64,000 nt of DNA from Paenibacillus melissococcoides (GCA_944800085.1 CALYLO010000001.1:253501-317500); one strand, 5' to 3'; counted from the first letter of the stretch, positions 1 to 10,180 are shown. Translations and numbers: made by a program. The notes: generated from the letters alone by a model not told the origin.

Positions 1-58
1 AGCATGAATGACATTGAACGGAGTTTGCTATCCGATACGACAAGAAGGGGGTTTTTCC

Positions 59-1471
59 ATGAAAAAATGGGATCTGTCGGCAGCCGGGCAGCTAGGCCTG
101 TGCGAGGAAGGACTGCAAGCCGCTTGGACGCCGCTCGATAACGCGATAGAGCAGGGAATTATCCCCGGGGGCGTGGCTCTTATTGGACGCCGCGGCCATG
201 TGGCGGCTTATGCCGCCGGGCATGCGTTCCTCAGCGAGGATCGTTCCATTCCGGCCAGCGTGGAGACGATCTATGACTGCGCGTCATTGACGAAGGTCGC
301 CGTCACGCTGGCGCTCATGCTCATCTTGATGGATCGGGGCCAAGTTCGGCTTGCCGATCCGGTGGCGCAGCATATCCCCGCATTTGGAACCGCGGGGAAG
401 GCAGAGGTTACGATCGGGCAATTGCTGGCCCATACCTCGGGCTTGCCCGCGCATCGCGATCTGTATTCGCACGGCTGGACGCCGCAGCGGATCCATGACG
501 CGATCTGCGCGATGGAACCGGACTATCCGCCAGGGACGCGCTGCGTCTATAGCTGCCCGGGTTATATGATCCTCGGCGGCATTATCCGGCAGCATTTCGG
601 GCGTCCGTTGGAGGAAGCGGCCTGGATCGAGGTGCTGCAGCCGCTCGGAATGACGGCGAGCCGGTATAACCCGCCGCCGGAATGGAAGCCGCGCATCGCG
701 GCGACAGAATACGATGCGGCGCTGGGCGAGTACCGCTGGGGCTTCGTGCACGATGAGAACGCCTATGCGCTTGGCGGGGCGGCGGGCAATGCGGGGCTGT
801 TCTCGACCGCCTCGGATCTGCTGCGGTATGCCCGCATGTGGCTGGCCTTGGCAGGCAGCGCCAGTTCCGCGGACAGCGCGGCGAACGCTTCCTTAAGCCG
901 CTCCCGGACAGAGGATGGCCCGGAAGCCTTCATATTGTCGCGCGAGGCCGTGAAGGAAGCGCTGCGAAGCCATACCCTTGACATACCGGGAGCGAATCGG
1001 GGGCTGGGATGGGTGCTGCACGGAGACCCGGCCGATGTTGGCGGGGAGGGGGTGTCTCCATTCAGCTTCGGCCATACGGGCTTCACCGGAACGAGTCTCT
1101 GGATCGATCCGGCGCAGGATCTAATTTTAATTCTGCTGACGAACCGCGTACATTACGACCGGGGCAACTCGATCGCGGCGCTCCGCCGGCAGTTCCACGA
1201 GGCAGCCGTAGCGGCCATACAGAACTCATACCTATATGAAAACCTTGGGAAGTACATCCAAACCATGCGAAGTACATCCAGAACCTGGCGAGTACATCAA
1301 ATCCTTGGCAAGCGCATCCGACGGGATGCCGGCCAGGGATTTTTTTGCTGGCGGCCGGGCTTTGCCGAAATGATTGAGCAGCTTGGCTTGGACACACAGA
1401 GAGCGCATCTATTGCGGCAGCTTACATATTGGCGGATTGCGTCTGCTCACCAGAAGGTGGCAGTGCAATAG
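59..1471 (+). CDS. Serine hydrolase, class C beta-lactamase / penicillin-binding fold
   Basis: Predicted serine hydrolase of the beta-lactamase-related family, which cleaves or transfers amides and esters through an acyl-serine. Seen: SxxK motif SLTK at about residues 76-79, a YSC motif at about 164-166 in the place of Y-x-N, and HTG at about 339-341. The start at 59 follows an AAGAAGGGGG ribosome binding site; an in-frame ATG at 8 has none. The family domain ends near residue 387, but the frame continues about 83 residues through a degenerate tandem repeat, and that tail resembles no family I know. No signal peptide is evident, so it is probably cytosolic. The substrate cannot be told from sequence. 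Confidence 0.85.
   Translation: MKKWDLSAAGQLGLCEEGLQAAWTPLDNAIEQGIIPGGVALIGRRGHVAAYAAGHAFLSEDRSIPASVETIYDCASLTKVAVTLALMLILMDRGQVRLADPVAQHIPAFGTAGKAEVTIGQLLAHTSGLPAHRDLYSHGWTPQRIHDAICAMEPDYPPGTRCVYSCPGYMILGGIIRQHFGRPLEEAAWIEVLQPLGMTASRYNPPPEWKPRIAATEYDAALGEYRWGFVHDENAYALGGAAGNAGLFSTASDLLRYARMWLALAGSASSADSAANASLSRSRTEDGPEAFILSREAVKEALRSHTLDIPGANRGLGWVLHGDPADVGGEGVSPFSFGHTGFTGTSLWIDPAQDLILILLTNRVHYDRGNSIAALRRQFHEAAVAAIQNSYLYENLGKYIQTMRSTSRTWRVHQILGKRIRRDAGQGFFCWRPGFAEMIEQLGLDTQRAHLLRQLTYWRIASAHQKVAVQ
1249..1320. repeat. Degenerate ~20-bp tandem repeat in the 3' part of the hydrolase gene
   Basis: Three full and one partial copies of a unit resembling GAAGTACATCCAAACCTGGC start near 1249, 1269, 1290 and 1310. 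Spacing is 20-21 bp, so successive copies fall in different reading frames relative to each other. This argues that the repeat is not selected as protein. Confidence 0.7.
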
Positions 1472-1829
1472 AATGGCGCACTTCAGCAAAATGTGGCTCT
1501 TCAGCAAAATGTGACTGTTTGCCAATGTGGTTGTTCAACAGATTTCGGGAGGGAAGACCATTCAGCATCGGATGAGTTACGGCAGTTGGATTGGCGCACG
1601 TTGAGATAAACGGCAATGGGTCTGTCGAAACCAGGTCCAATGTATCTGTCAGGTCTTTGATCCACTCTTCCCTCGGTTCAGAAAGAGAAAGCACACGCTG
1701 GCACGACAAGCGGCAGGAGGCGAACCGAAACGATGGAGCAGGCGAGCAAGCAGTAGGACCAAGTAGTTGAATCCAGAAGACGGAATAGCAAAAATGTGGT
1801 GCCAACGAAGGTTCCCCTTCAGCGCGCCC
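1472..1829. other. Intergenic region, no gene supported
   Basis: No convincing coding signal on either strand. A short direct repeat (CTTCAGCAAAATGTG twice, about 1484-1514) lies at its start. The rest leads into the long repeat array. Confidence 0.5.
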
Positions 1830-2240
1830 CTGAACCGATGGGAGTTTGCCTATAAGGCGGCAGGTGGGCAAGCCACTGCGGCTCTCTGAATCGATGGGAT
1901 AGTGAAGCTAAGGAAGAAAACGTTGCATGTACCGGACCGAGTTTCTGCACCGATGGGATATTGAGCCTAAGTGGGAGAGAAGCAACCTCCCTTCGCATAC
2001 CTGAACCGATGGGAGACGGCCTATAAGGCAGCAGGTGTGAGCCATCCCCAAGCCAGCTTCTGAATCAATGGGATAGTGACGCTAAGGAAGAAAATGCAGC
2101 ATGTACCCGAACGAGTATCTGATTCGATGGGATAGTGAGCCTGAGAGGAGAGGAGCAATCTCCGGCGCGCCTCTGCGCCGATGGGATAGTGAATCCGAGT
2201 GGAGAAGAAGCCACCTCCCCTTGGCGCGCCCCTGAGCCAG
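1830..2240. repeat. Seven-unit intergenic repeat array (~57-bp units, ABCABCC order)
   Basis: Units begin with a CTGAAYCGATGGGATAGTGA-like core at 1830, 1886, 1945, 2001, 2060, 2119 and 2173; a partial core follows at about 2231. Spacing is 54-59 bp. Tails are of three kinds. Type A has CTATAAGGC-GCAGGTG, type B has CTAAGGAAGAAAA with GCATGTACC, and type C has GAGAAGAAGC-CCTCCC. The order A-B-C-A-B-C-C gives a higher-order period of about 170 bp. Related cores occur at 12146-12172 (inverted) and 12370-12470. No protein or known RNA is recognised. Confidence 0.8.
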
Positions 2241-2367
2241 GGGCCCGGGCCTCCTCACAGGCATTACATCAAATGTAAGGTATGTGCTTCCATAATATAC
2301 ATATGTACACTATGAGAGGACATCGAAACCGCAGTGTCCGCATAGTAAAAACAAGGAAAAATAGTTG

Positions 2368-2395
2368 TTGATCTTTCGTTCGCATCGTTTATAAT
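2368..2395 (+). promoter_or_regulatory. Candidate SigA promoter for the IclR-family gene
   Basis: TTGATC at 2368-2373, a 16-bp spacer and a perfect TATAAT at 2390-2395. The start codon is about 80 bp downstream. The leader contains an AT-rich stretch that could hold operators, but no clear palindrome was found. Confidence 0.6.
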
Positions 2396-2477
2396 GATGA
2401 AAAATTATTTATAGAAACAGTGTATCTATTATCGGTACAGTTGCCTTGCTGAATTAAAAAGGGGAAGAGGTGAGGAA

Positions 2478-3239
2478 GTGTCGCTCAAGACGCTGGCCAA
2501 ATCGCTTGAATTGCTCGATTGCTTTACATCGGATCATCCGATATGGGGGGTACGTGATTTAGCGAAGAAGCTGGGAATGCACCACTCGGTCGTGCACCGC
2601 ATCGTAAGTACGTTTGAACAGCACGGCTTTCTCATTCAGAACAGAGACACGCAGAAATACCACCTCGGCTTGAAGCTGCTGGAGTACGGCAAGGTTGTCA
2701 CCGAGCAGCTCAATATCCAGCAATATTTTCAGCCGATATTGAAGGAAATTGCGAATTTGACCGGAGAATCGGTATACCTGAATATGCTCGAAGGGAAGGA
2801 GGGCGTCTGTGTATCCATCGTCCTCAGCTCGAAGGATATTCAATATCTGATTCCGGTCGGCGACCGCTCGCCGCTGTATGCTGGAGCGTCGCAGAAGGTG
2901 ATGATGGCCTATCTATCCGAGGAGCTTCAGGAGGAAATCATCCAGGAAGGCCTGACGGCCGTCACTTCCCGAACGATAACGAATCCGCTCCGCTTACGGG
3001 CCCAGTTGGCGCAAATCAAGGAGGAGGGCTGGTGCATTTCCGTCGGGGAGTATACGGAAGATGTCGTCGGCATTTCCGTCCCGATGCTGGACAGTCATCG
3101 CCGCATTCTTGGCTCCATTACGATTGCCGGGCCAAGATACCGGATCGACGACGAGAAATGCGAGTCGTACTTGCGTATTTTGATTGACCAAGTCCCTTTA
3201 ATACGTCAAAGCTGCAATATTATATCGCATATGTGGTAA
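2478..3239 (+). CDS. IclR-family transcriptional regulator
   Basis: A 253-aa DNA-binding regulator of usual IclR length. An N-terminal winged helix-turn-helix covers about residues 1-65 (the segment around VRDLAKKLGMHHSVVHRIV is the recognition helix). A C-terminal ligand-binding domain covers about 75-250. It starts at GTG 2478 after a GGGGAAGAGGTGAGG site. It lies 75 bp upstream of, and in line with, the peptide transport operon, so it most likely controls that operon in response to an imported peptide or breakdown product. Whether it activates or represses is not visible. Confidence 0.9.
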   Translation: MSLKTLAKSLELLDCFTSDHPIWGVRDLAKKLGMHHSVVHRIVSTFEQHGFLIQNRDTQKYHLGLKLLEYGKVVTEQLNIQQYFQPILKEIANLTGESVYLNMLEGKEGVCVSIVLSSKDIQYLIPVGDRSPLYAGASQKVMMAYLSEELQEEIIQEGLTAVTSRTITNPLRLRAQLAQIKEEGWCISVGEYTEDVVGISVPMLDSHRRILGSITIAGPRYRIDDEKCESYLRILIDQVPLIRQSCNIISHMW

Positions 3240-3314
3240 TCAGGGTTCACATTTTTACACAGCCGCACTTTATTTAGATAATGAGATACCGCTTTAAAGG
3301 GGGAGGGGTTGCTC

Positions 3315-4325
3315 TTGCTACAATTCATTACTCGACGTCTGTTGTACCTCATTCCAAGCTTGCTCGGCATCGTGCTCATCACGTTCATTCTGTCCAGAGT
3401 GCTGCCGGGCGACCCTGCTCTGATGATTGCCGGAGAACAAGCGCCGCAGCATGTGGTGGAGAACATTCGCGCCCAGCTCGGGCTGAACGAGCCGCTGTAC
3501 GTTCAGTTCGGCGCTTATATCAAGCAGCTGGCCCAAGGGGATCTGGGGATCGCCTGGCACACGGGACACACAGTGCTGGAGGATTTCGCCGTCCGTCTCC
3601 CGGCCACGATTGAGCTTGGCTTCGCCAGTCTGTTGATTGCGTTGTTGGTCGCGATTCCGGTAGGCATTGTGGCCGCCACGAAAAAAGAATCGATTGTGGA
3701 TCACATCTCCCGCGTTTTTTCACTAATCGGCGCCTGCATGCCGGTCTTCTGGCTGGGACTGCTGCTCATCCTGTTTTTCTATTCCAAGTTCGGCATTGCG
3801 CCCGCTCCTATGGGCCGAATCGGCGGAGATATCCTCCCGCCCACTCATATTACCGGCTTGTATCTGGTGGACAGCTTGCTTACGGCGGATTGGGTCGCCT
3901 TCAAGCAATCCTTATCCCATCTCATTCTTCCGGCCATTTGCCTTAGCGCCGGCACGATGGCCATCATCGCCCGCATGATGCGTTCCAGCATGCTGGAGGT
4001 CATCGGCCAGGATTATATCCGAACGGCCCGAGCCAAAGGGCTCAACGAGCGTTCCGTCGTGTACAAGCATGCTCTGGCCAATGCGTCGATTCCGACGATT
4101 ACGATGGTCGGTCTCCAGATCGGCTACCTGCTCGGGGGCGCGGTCATCACGGAAACGATCTTCGCCTGGCCCGGGGTCGGAAGCTATGTCACGGAGTCGA
4201 TTCTCGCGACAGATTACGCCCCGATTCAGGCGTTCACGCTGCTAAGCGCCGTCGTATACAGCGGCATCAATTTGCTGGTCGATGTCATCTATGGCTTAAT
4301 CGATCCGCGCATTCGCTATGAATAA
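3315..4325 (+). CDS. ABC transporter permease, DppB/OppB type
   Basis: First membrane subunit of a peptide/nickel-type importer, with about six transmembrane segments and the cytoplasmic EAA-like loop near GLNERSVVYKHALANAS that docks onto the ATPases. The TTG at 3315 is preferred because it lies 8 bp after the GGAGG core at 3302-3306; an in-frame TTG at 3309 abuts that site. The gene follows the IclR gene and precedes the partner permease by 38 bp. A weak SigA-like element (TTCACA, 17 bp, TTTATT) at about 3246-3274 may drive the operon. Confidence 0.92.
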   Translation: MLQFITRRLLYLIPSLLGIVLITFILSRVLPGDPALMIAGEQAPQHVVENIRAQLGLNEPLYVQFGAYIKQLAQGDLGIAWHTGHTVLEDFAVRLPATIELGFASLLIALLVAIPVGIVAATKKESIVDHISRVFSLIGACMPVFWLGLLLILFFYSKFGIAPAPMGRIGGDILPPTHITGLYLVDSLLTADWVAFKQSLSHLILPAICLSAGTMAIIARMMRSSMLEVIGQDYIRTARAKGLNERSVVYKHALANASIPTITMVGLQIGYLLGGAVITETIFAWPGVGSYVTESILATDYAPIQAFTLLSAVVYSGINLLVDVIYGLIDPRIRYE

Positions 4326-4363
4326 TCCATCTCTCATGTCATGACATCTTAGGAGGTGCAACC

Positions 4364-5287
4364 GTGATGAAAGCATCAACCTCATCGTCCGCTGCAATCG
4401 CGGCGGCGAGCGAGACGTCCATGCTGCAGGAGTTCTGGCATGGGCTGCGGCAGTGGAGCAAGCTGTTCCTTCGCAACAAGCTTGCCGCGCTCGGCCTCTT
4501 CCTGATCGTGCTGTGGACGCTCCTGGCTATCGCCGCGCCGCTGGTCGCGCCCTATGCGCCGGATGCCACGCAGTTGGATGCGAAGCTGCAAGGTCCGAGC
4601 GGGGAGCATTGGTTCGGGACCGACCAGTTCGGCCGGGATATTTTCAGCCGTGTCGTCTACGCGGCGCGCATCTCGATCTGGACCGGGCTTATCGCCGTCG
4701 GAATTTCCTTCTTCATCGGCGTTCCGCTCGGCGGCATCGCCGCTTATTACGGCGGCTGGATCGGGAATGTGATTATGCGCGTCATGGATATTTTTCTGGC
4801 GTTCCCTTCGCTCATTCTGGCGATGGCGATCGCGGCCGCCATGGGCCCCGGCCTCGTCAGCGCGATGATGGCCGTTGGCGTCGTCGGCATTCCGGAATTC
4901 GCCCGTCTGATGTACAGCCAGACCATCTATTTGAAGGAGCGAGAATTCGTGGAGGCGAGCCGTTCCATCGGGGTCAAGGACGGCACCATTCTGGTCCGGC
5001 ATATTTTCCCGAATGCGCTCGCGCCGCTGCTCGTCCGCATTACGCTCGGGATGGGCTTCGCCATCTTGACGGCGGCGAGCTTGAGCTTCCTCGGTCTCGG
5101 CGTGCGCCCGCCGCTGGCGGAGTGGGGGGCGATGATATCCGAAGGCCGCGAGTACATTATTACCGGCGAATGGTGGCTGGTCACCTTCCCGGGGCTTGCC
5201 ATCGCAACAACGATTCTTGGCTTCAATCTGCTTGGCGACGGACTGCGTGACGTCCTTGATCCGCGGCTGCGCACAAGCCGGAAATAA
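4364..5287 (+). CDS. ABC transporter permease, DppC/OppC type
   Basis: Second permease of the peptide importer, 307 aa. An N-terminal OppC_N segment (about residues 25-75) contains the first transmembrane helix. The conserved sequence around HWFGTDQFGRDIFSRV leads into the BPD_transp_1 domain, with about five further helices and the EAA loop (EFVEASRSIGVKDGTILVRH). Start: GTG 4364 or ATG 4367, both after AGGAGGTG at 4351. It pairs with the upstream DppB-type subunit to form the translocation channel in the plasma membrane. Confidence 0.92.
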   Translation: MMKASTSSSAAIAAASETSMLQEFWHGLRQWSKLFLRNKLAALGLFLIVLWTLLAIAAPLVAPYAPDATQLDAKLQGPSGEHWFGTDQFGRDIFSRVVYAARISIWTGLIAVGISFFIGVPLGGIAAYYGGWIGNVIMRVMDIFLAFPSLILAMAIAAAMGPGLVSAMMAVGVVGIPEFARLMYSQTIYLKEREFVEASRSIGVKDGTILVRHIFPNALAPLLVRITLGMGFAILTAASLSFLGLGVRPPLAEWGAMISEGREYIITGEWWLVTFPGLAIATTILGFNLLGDGLRDVLDPRLRTSRK

Positions 5288-5325
5288 GCGATATTTTTCA
5301 GACGAATATTCAGGGGGAGGAAACA

Positions 5326-6936
5326 ATGATGAAACGAAGCAACTTGACGATGGCTCTTGTATTGACACTCATCTTGGCTCTGGTTGCGGGCTGCGCGCCG
5401 AAGGCGAACCAGTCCGGGGGAGACAGCGCCGCCGGCTCGGGCGAACAAACGAACGCAACGGGCAGCGGCTCCGGCAGCAAAACGCTGACCGTCGCCTATT
5501 CCGAAGGCGGGCAGACGCTCGATCCGGCGGAAGCGAACGATCTGACGTCGGATACGCTGGTGCTGTCCACGTATGATCAGCTTGTCACGTACGGCGTCAA
5601 AAACGTAGATGGCGCGGATATCGCCGCCACGGAAGAAATCAAGCCGATGCTGGCCGAGTCATGGGACGTATCCGATGACCAGAAGACGTATACGTTCAAG
5701 CTGCGCCAGGACGTGAAGTTCCATAGCGGCAATCCGCTCGATGCGGATGCGGTCGTGTTCTCGCTCGATCATATCAAAAACTCGAACTCGGGCGGGTTCC
5801 TGTATCAGCAAGCCTCCATCGAGTCGTACCGCAAGGTGGACGACCATACGGTGGAAGTGAAGCTGGAGCGCCCGAACCATATGTTCCTGCAAATTTTGGC
5901 GATGTACTCCTTCTCCGTCATCGATCCGAAAGCGATCGAAGGGGATCCGAGTGAATTTCTGAAGACGAAGACGGCGGGTTCCGGGCCATTCAAGCTGGAG
6001 AAATGGGATCCTTCCTCCGAGGCGGTATTCGTGGCGAATGACGATTACTGGCAGGAGCGCGCCAAGCTGGACAAAGTCGTCATGAAGTTCATGAAGGAAG
6101 CTTCGTCCCGCACGATGATGCTGAACAAGGGCGATATCGACCTGGCTATGGAGTTTCCGCCGAAGGATGTCGATACGCTGAAGCAGAACACCGGGCTGAC
6201 CGTGCGCTCTGATGCGAGCAACCGCATTTTGTACATGGGTCTGAACAATAACATGAAGCCGTTCGACAATCCGAAGGTGCGCCAGGCGATCGCCTACGCG
6301 ATTCCGCATGATGCGCTTCTGAAGGATGTCATGTACGGACAAGCCAAGCAAATGAAGAGCATCGTGGCAAGCAATACGCCGGGTTTTTCCGATAATGGCT
6401 ACGAGTATGAATACAACCTGGACAAAGCGAAGGAACTGCTGAAGGAAGCGGGCTACGAGAATGGCTTCTCGTTCGACTTCACGCTCGGCTCTGGCTTCAA
6501 AGACTGGGAAGACGCCGCCACGGTCATCCAGGCGGAGCTGAAAAAGATCGGCGTCACGATGAACATCAACAAGCTGGCGCGCGCGCAATTCCTGGAACAG
6601 CTTCGCACCGGCAATGTGCAGTCCTTCATGTCGAAATGGACCTCTTTCGTCAACGATCCGGAATATCATCTCGGCTTCCTGGTAGATAGCGAGAGCTCTT
6701 CCAACTACGTGCATTACGATAATGCGAAGGTCAATGAACTGCTGGATCTGGCGGCTATCGAGACGGACATGACGAAGCGCAATGCCATGTATGATGAGAT
6801 TCAGGGCTTGATCAATGCGGACATGCCTTATGTGTACATGTACGAATACAACCGCCTCGTGGCGTTCAACAACGACGTGAAGGGGTACATTTTCTTCCCG
6901 GATGAATGCTTGCGTTTTTACCCGCTTTCTAAATAA
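5326..6936 (+). CDS. Peptide-type ABC transporter substrate-binding lipoprotein (family 5)
   Basis: A 536-aa extracytoplasmic solute-binding protein. The N terminus has a type II signal peptide with lipobox LVAGC (lipidated Cys about residue 23), followed by a Gly/Ser-rich linker to about residue 50. The SBP_bac_5 domain fills the rest; the sequence around LAESWDVSDDQKTYTFKLR is typical of DppA/OppA. It delivers ligand to the two permeases encoded just upstream. The exact ligand, whether dipeptide, oligopeptide, opine or nickel chelate, cannot be read from sequence, but the M20 hydrolase next door favours an N-acyl amino acid or small peptide. Confidence 0.92.
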   Translation: MMKRSNLTMALVLTLILALVAGCAPKANQSGGDSAAGSGEQTNATGSGSGSKTLTVAYSEGGQTLDPAEANDLTSDTLVLSTYDQLVTYGVKNVDGADIAATEEIKPMLAESWDVSDDQKTYTFKLRQDVKFHSGNPLDADAVVFSLDHIKNSNSGGFLYQQASIESYRKVDDHTVEVKLERPNHMFLQILAMYSFSVIDPKAIEGDPSEFLKTKTAGSGPFKLEKWDPSSEAVFVANDDYWQERAKLDKVVMKFMKEASSRTMMLNKGDIDLAMEFPPKDVDTLKQNTGLTVRSDASNRILYMGLNNNMKPFDNPKVRQAIAYAIPHDALLKDVMYGQAKQMKSIVASNTPGFSDNGYEYEYNLDKAKELLKEAGYENGFSFDFTLGSGFKDWEDAATVIQAELKKIGVTMNINKLARAQFLEQLRTGNVQSFMSKWTSFVNDPEYHLGFLVDSESSSNYVHYDNAKVNELLDLAAIETDMTKRNAMYDEIQGLINADMPYVYMYEYNRLVAFNNDVKGYIFFPDECLRFYPLSK

Positions 6937-6979
6937 GAGATAACGATCGCAACGGATATAGATACAGGAGGGGATTACG

Positions 6980-8239
6980 GTGAACGAATGGAAGCAACGC
7001 TGGATAGACGAAGTGGAGCAGCGCCAGGACGAATTGCTGGGCTTGTGCTCGAAGCTGATTCAATTCCCGACGGAAAATCCGCCTGGAGACTCGCGTGACA
7101 TCAGCCAATTCATTATCGACTACTTGGCCGAGGTCGGCATCGAGACGAAGGTGTATGACGCCGGGGATAACATGCTCAATCTGATTGCGGCGATCGGCGA
7201 TGAGTCCGCGTCGGAACGTCATTTGATCTATTGCGGCCATACCGATGTCGTGCCGGCAGGCGACCGCTCCCGCTGGGACTTCGACCCGTTCTCCGGCGAA
7301 GTGCGGGACGGCTATGTGCTGGGACGCGGAGCCAGCGACATGAAATGCGGCTTGGCCGGGCTCATCTTCAGCGTCAAGCTGCTGAAGGAGCTGAATGTTC
7401 CGCTCAAAGGCAGACTGTCGCTGCTGATCGTGCCGGATGAGGAGACCGGCGGCCATCTCGGCGTGCCGTGGGTGTTCGAGCGGAAGCTGATCCACGGCAC
7501 GGCGGCGGTCATCGCCGAGCCGTCGCATCCGCTGCATCCGACCATCGGGCAGAAGGGAAGCTGCTGGTTCAACTTCACGGTGACAGGCACGCCGGGTCAC
7601 GGCAGCCTGTCGCCTATCCTCGGCGACAATGCGATTATGAAGGCGGCCGCAGCCGTTCAGGCGCTGCAGCAGCTGCATCATTATCCGGTGGAGCTGCCGG
7701 AGGAAGTGAAGGATATTATCGAAGTGACGAAGCGCTATATCGCGGAAAAAGAAAATGCCGATTTCTCCGCTATTATCGATCGCGTGTCGGTCAATGTCGG
7801 CCTGATCGAGGGCGGAACGAAGACGAACGTCGTGCCTGACCGCTGCACGGTCAGCGTCGATACCCGCCTTCCGTTCGGAGTCGAGCCGGCTCAGGTGCTG
7901 GCCGAGGCGAAGCGGCTGCTGTCCGAGATCGGCATCGAGACGGAGCTTCATCCGGAAGGCTTCCAGGGGCGGGCCAACTGGACGCCGCCGACGGATCCGA
8001 TCGTGGAGGAGCTCGTGCAGCATATTTGCGACGTGAAGCAGGAAGAAGGCTACGGCGTCCTGCAATGGGCTTCCAGCGATGCGCGGCATTTCCGCCGCGC
8101 CGGCATTCCGGTGCTGCAATACGGCCCTGCCGATCTGTCCACCATTCACGGCTTCAATGAGAAGGCGCCGGTGCAGGACGTGGTGGACGCGGCCAAGGTG
8201 TACACGCTGACGGCGCTCAGCTACTTGGGTGGTGAGTAA
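6980..8239 (+). CDS. M20-family metallopeptidase / deacylase (ArgE/DapE type)
   Basis: A 419-aa cytosolic two-zinc hydrolase that would cleave a dipeptide or N-acyl amino acid once imported. Visible motifs in order: HTDVVPAG (first zinc His and catalytic Asp), [10 protein letters not shown] (bridging Asp), DEETGG (general-base Glu and ligand), AEPS, and a late His in STIHGFNE. A dimerisation lid lies between about residues 200 and 310. Start GTG 6980 follows CAGGAGGGG. Its position between the binding protein and the ATPase genes implies that its substrate is what the transporter carries. Confidence 0.9.
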   Translation: MNEWKQRWIDEVEQRQDELLGLCSKLIQFPTENPPGDSRDISQFIIDYLAEVGIETKVYDAGDNMLNLIAAIGDESASERHLIYCGHTDVVPAGDRSRWDFDPFSGEVRDGYVLGRGASDMKCGLAGLIFSVKLLKELNVPLKGRLSLLIVPDEETGGHLGVPWVFERKLIHGTAAVIAEPSHPLHPTIGQKGSCWFNFTVTGTPGHGSLSPILGDNAIMKAAAAVQALQQLHHYPVELPEEVKDIIEVTKRYIAEKENADFSAIIDRVSVNVGLIEGGTKTNVVPDRCTVSVDTRLPFGVEPAQVLAEAKRLLSEIGIETELHPEGFQGRANWTPPTDPIVEELVQHICDVKQEEGYGVLQWASSDARHFRRAGIPVLQYGPADLSTIHGFNEKAPVQDVVDAAKVYTLTALSYLGGE

Positions 8240-8240
8240 G

Positions 8241-9221
8241 ATGGAACCGGTGCTGGCAGTCGAACAGCTGGAAACGGAGTTTGTTACGAACGGGGGCGTC
8301 TTCAAGGCGGTGGACGGCGTAAGCTTCCATGTGCACCAAGGCGAGACGCTCGGCGTTGTCGGCGAATCGGGCTGCGGCAAAAGCGTCACCTCCCTGTCCA
8401 TCATGGGTCTTCTCCCTAAGAAGATTGGCCGGGTGAAGGGCGGACGCATTCAGTTCCATGGGAACGACCTGCTGCAAGTCCCGGAAAAGCAAATGAGGTC
8501 CATTCGCGGCAACCGGATCGCGATGATCTTCCAGGAGCCGATGACCTCGCTCAATCCGGTGTTCCGGATCGGCGATCAACTGGCCGAGGCTATCCAGCTT
8601 CATAAGAAGCTGAAGCGCAAGGAAGCGATGCGGCATGCCGTCGACATGCTGCGCAAGGTCGGCATTCCGCATCCCGATTCGGTGGCGCAGGAGTATCCGC
8701 ACCAGCTCTCGGGCGGGATGCGCCAGCGGGTCATGATCGCGATGGCGATGTCCTGCAATCCGGAGGTGCTGATTGCGGATGAGCCGACGACGGCGCTGGA
8801 CGTGACCATTCAAGCGCAAATTTTGGATTTGATGCGGCAGCTGCAGGAGGAAGAGAAGACGTCCATCCTGCTCATTACCCACGACCTCGGGGTCGTCGCC
8901 GAGATGTGCCACCGCGTCGTCGTCATGTACGCGGGGCAGGTCGTGGAGGAGGCGGATGTGGACACGCTCTTCGAATCGCCGCAGCATCCGTATACGCAGG
9001 GGCTGCTGGCCTCGCTGCCGCAGCTCGCCGGGGAGCAGGAGCGGCTGGAGTCGATTCCCGGCACGGTGCCGAGTCCGCTGCAGATGCCGCCGGGCTGCCG
9101 CTTCGCCCCGCGCTGCAAATACCGGACGGAAGCGTGCGATCAGGCGCAGCCCGCGCTGACGGACTTGGGCGGGGGGCACCGTTGCCGCTGTCTGCTCGTC
9201 GAGAAGGGGGTGGCGCGATGA
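8241..9221 (+). CDS. Peptide ABC transporter ATP-binding protein, DppD/OppD type
   Basis: Cytosolic ATPase of the importer. Walker A is GESGCGKS, the signature is LSGGMRQRV, Walker B is [12 protein letters not shown], the switch His lies in LLITHD, and the C-terminal oligopeptide HPY domain has the Cys-rich [14 protein letters not shown] motif seen in OppD/DppD with an iron-sulfur site. ATG 8241 begins one base after the stop of the M20 gene; an in-frame GTG at 8229 would overlap it. Translation is probably coupled. Confidence 0.92.
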   Translation: MEPVLAVEQLETEFVTNGGVFKAVDGVSFHVHQGETLGVVGESGCGKSVTSLSIMGLLPKKIGRVKGGRIQFHGNDLLQVPEKQMRSIRGNRIAMIFQEPMTSLNPVFRIGDQLAEAIQLHKKLKRKEAMRHAVDMLRKVGIPHPDSVAQEYPHQLSGGMRQRVMIAMAMSCNPEVLIADEPTTALDVTIQAQILDLMRQLQEEEKTSILLITHDLGVVAEMCHRVVVMYAGQVVEEADVDTLFESPQHPYTQGLLASLPQLAGEQERLESIPGTVPSPLQMPPGCRFAPRCKYRTEACDQAQPALTDLGGGHRCRCLLVEKGVAR

Positions 9222-10180
9222 CGGCATTGCTGCAAGTGCGCAATCTGAAAAAGCATTATCCGATTCGCAAAGGTCTCCTCAATAAGCAGGTCGGCTCCGT
9301 GAAATCGGTGGATGGCTTGAACTTCGATATCTATGAAGGCGAGACCTTCGGCATCGTCGGCGAATCCGGCTGCGGCAAGTCGACGACGGGCCGCTCCGTC
9401 TTGCGCCTGATTGAACCGACGGAAGGCGAAATCTGGTTCCAGGGACGCAACATTATGGCGCTCTCTCCGAAGGAGCTGCGCCAGCTTCGCCCCGAGATGA
9501 GCATGATCTTCCAGGATCCGTACGCGTCGCTGAATCCGCGCTGGACCGTGCAGCGCATCCTGGAGGAGCCGCTGCAGACCCATCTGCCGATCCGGTCCTC
9601 GGAGCGTAAGCGGCGGGTGCAGGAACTGATGGAGCGGGTAGGGCTGTCGGCATTTCAAGCGAACCGTTTTCCGCATGAATTCTCGGGCGGCCAGCGGCAG
9701 CGCGTCGGCATCGCCCGCGCCCTGGCGCTCAACCCGAAGTTCATCGTCTGCGACGAGCCGGTCTCGGCGCTGGACGTCTCGATTCAGTCGCAGGTGCTCA
9801 ACCTGATGCAGGATTTACAGGAGCAAGAGAAGCTGACCTATATGTTCATTTCTCATGATTTATCGGTCGTCAAGTTCCTGTGCACGCGGGTCGGCGTCAT
9901 GTATCTCGGCAAAATGGTCGAGCTGGCGCCTAAGGGCAAGCTGTATGCAAATCCGCTCCATCCTTATACGAAGGCGCTGATGTCGGCGGTGCCCGTGCCG
10001 AACCCGAAGGCGAAGAAGGAGCGCATCGTCTTGTCCGGCGAAGTGCCGAGCGCCAAAAATCCGCCGCAAGGCTGCGCCTTCCACCTTCGCTGCCCGATTG
10101 CGTCGGAGCGCTGCCGCACCGTCCAGCCGGAATGGCGGGAGGCGGATGAAGGGCATTGGGTGGCCTGCCACCATATCTAA
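9218..10180 (+). CDS. Peptide ABC transporter ATP-binding protein, DppF/OppF type
   Basis: Partner ATPase, 320 aa, forming a heterodimer with the DppD-type subunit. Walker A is GESGCGKST, signature FSGGQRQRV, Walker [13 protein letters not shown], and the C terminus has the HPY domain ([11 protein letters not shown]). The ATG at 9218 overlaps the preceding TGA (ATGA), a clear coupling arrangement; a longer in-frame extension upstream overlaps the previous gene and reads as low-complexity, so it was discarded. Just after the stop, the 13-bp sequence TCTAAGGCAGGCC is directly repeated at about 10178-10204. Confidence 0.92.
   Translation: MTALLQVRNLKKHYPIRKGLLNKQVGSVKSVDGLNFDIYEGETFGIVGESGCGKSTTGRSVLRLIEPTEGEIWFQGRNIMALSPKELRQLRPEMSMIFQDPYASLNPRWTVQRILEEPLQTHLPIRSSERKRRVQELMERVGLSAFQANRFPHEFSGGQRQRVGIARALALNPKFIVCDEPVSALDVSIQSQVLNLMQDLQEQEKLTYMFISHDLSVVKFLCTRVGVMYLGKMVELAPKGKLYANPLHPYTKALMSAVPVPNPKAKKERIVLSGEVPSAKNPPQGCAFHLRCPIASERCRTVQPEWREADEGHWVACHHI

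Noticed and set aside
1830-2240. CRISPR array
   Set aside because: Units are diverged repeats throughout, without unique spacers, and no cas gene is nearby.
6929-8449. 506-aa minus-strand open frame
   Set aside because: Antisense shadow of the M20 hydrolase gene, with no motif or ribosome binding site.
8906-9217. N-terminal extension of the DppF-type ATPase
   Set aside because: Overlaps the DppD gene and is Arg/Ala-rich low-complexity sequence; the ATGA start at 9218 is far better.
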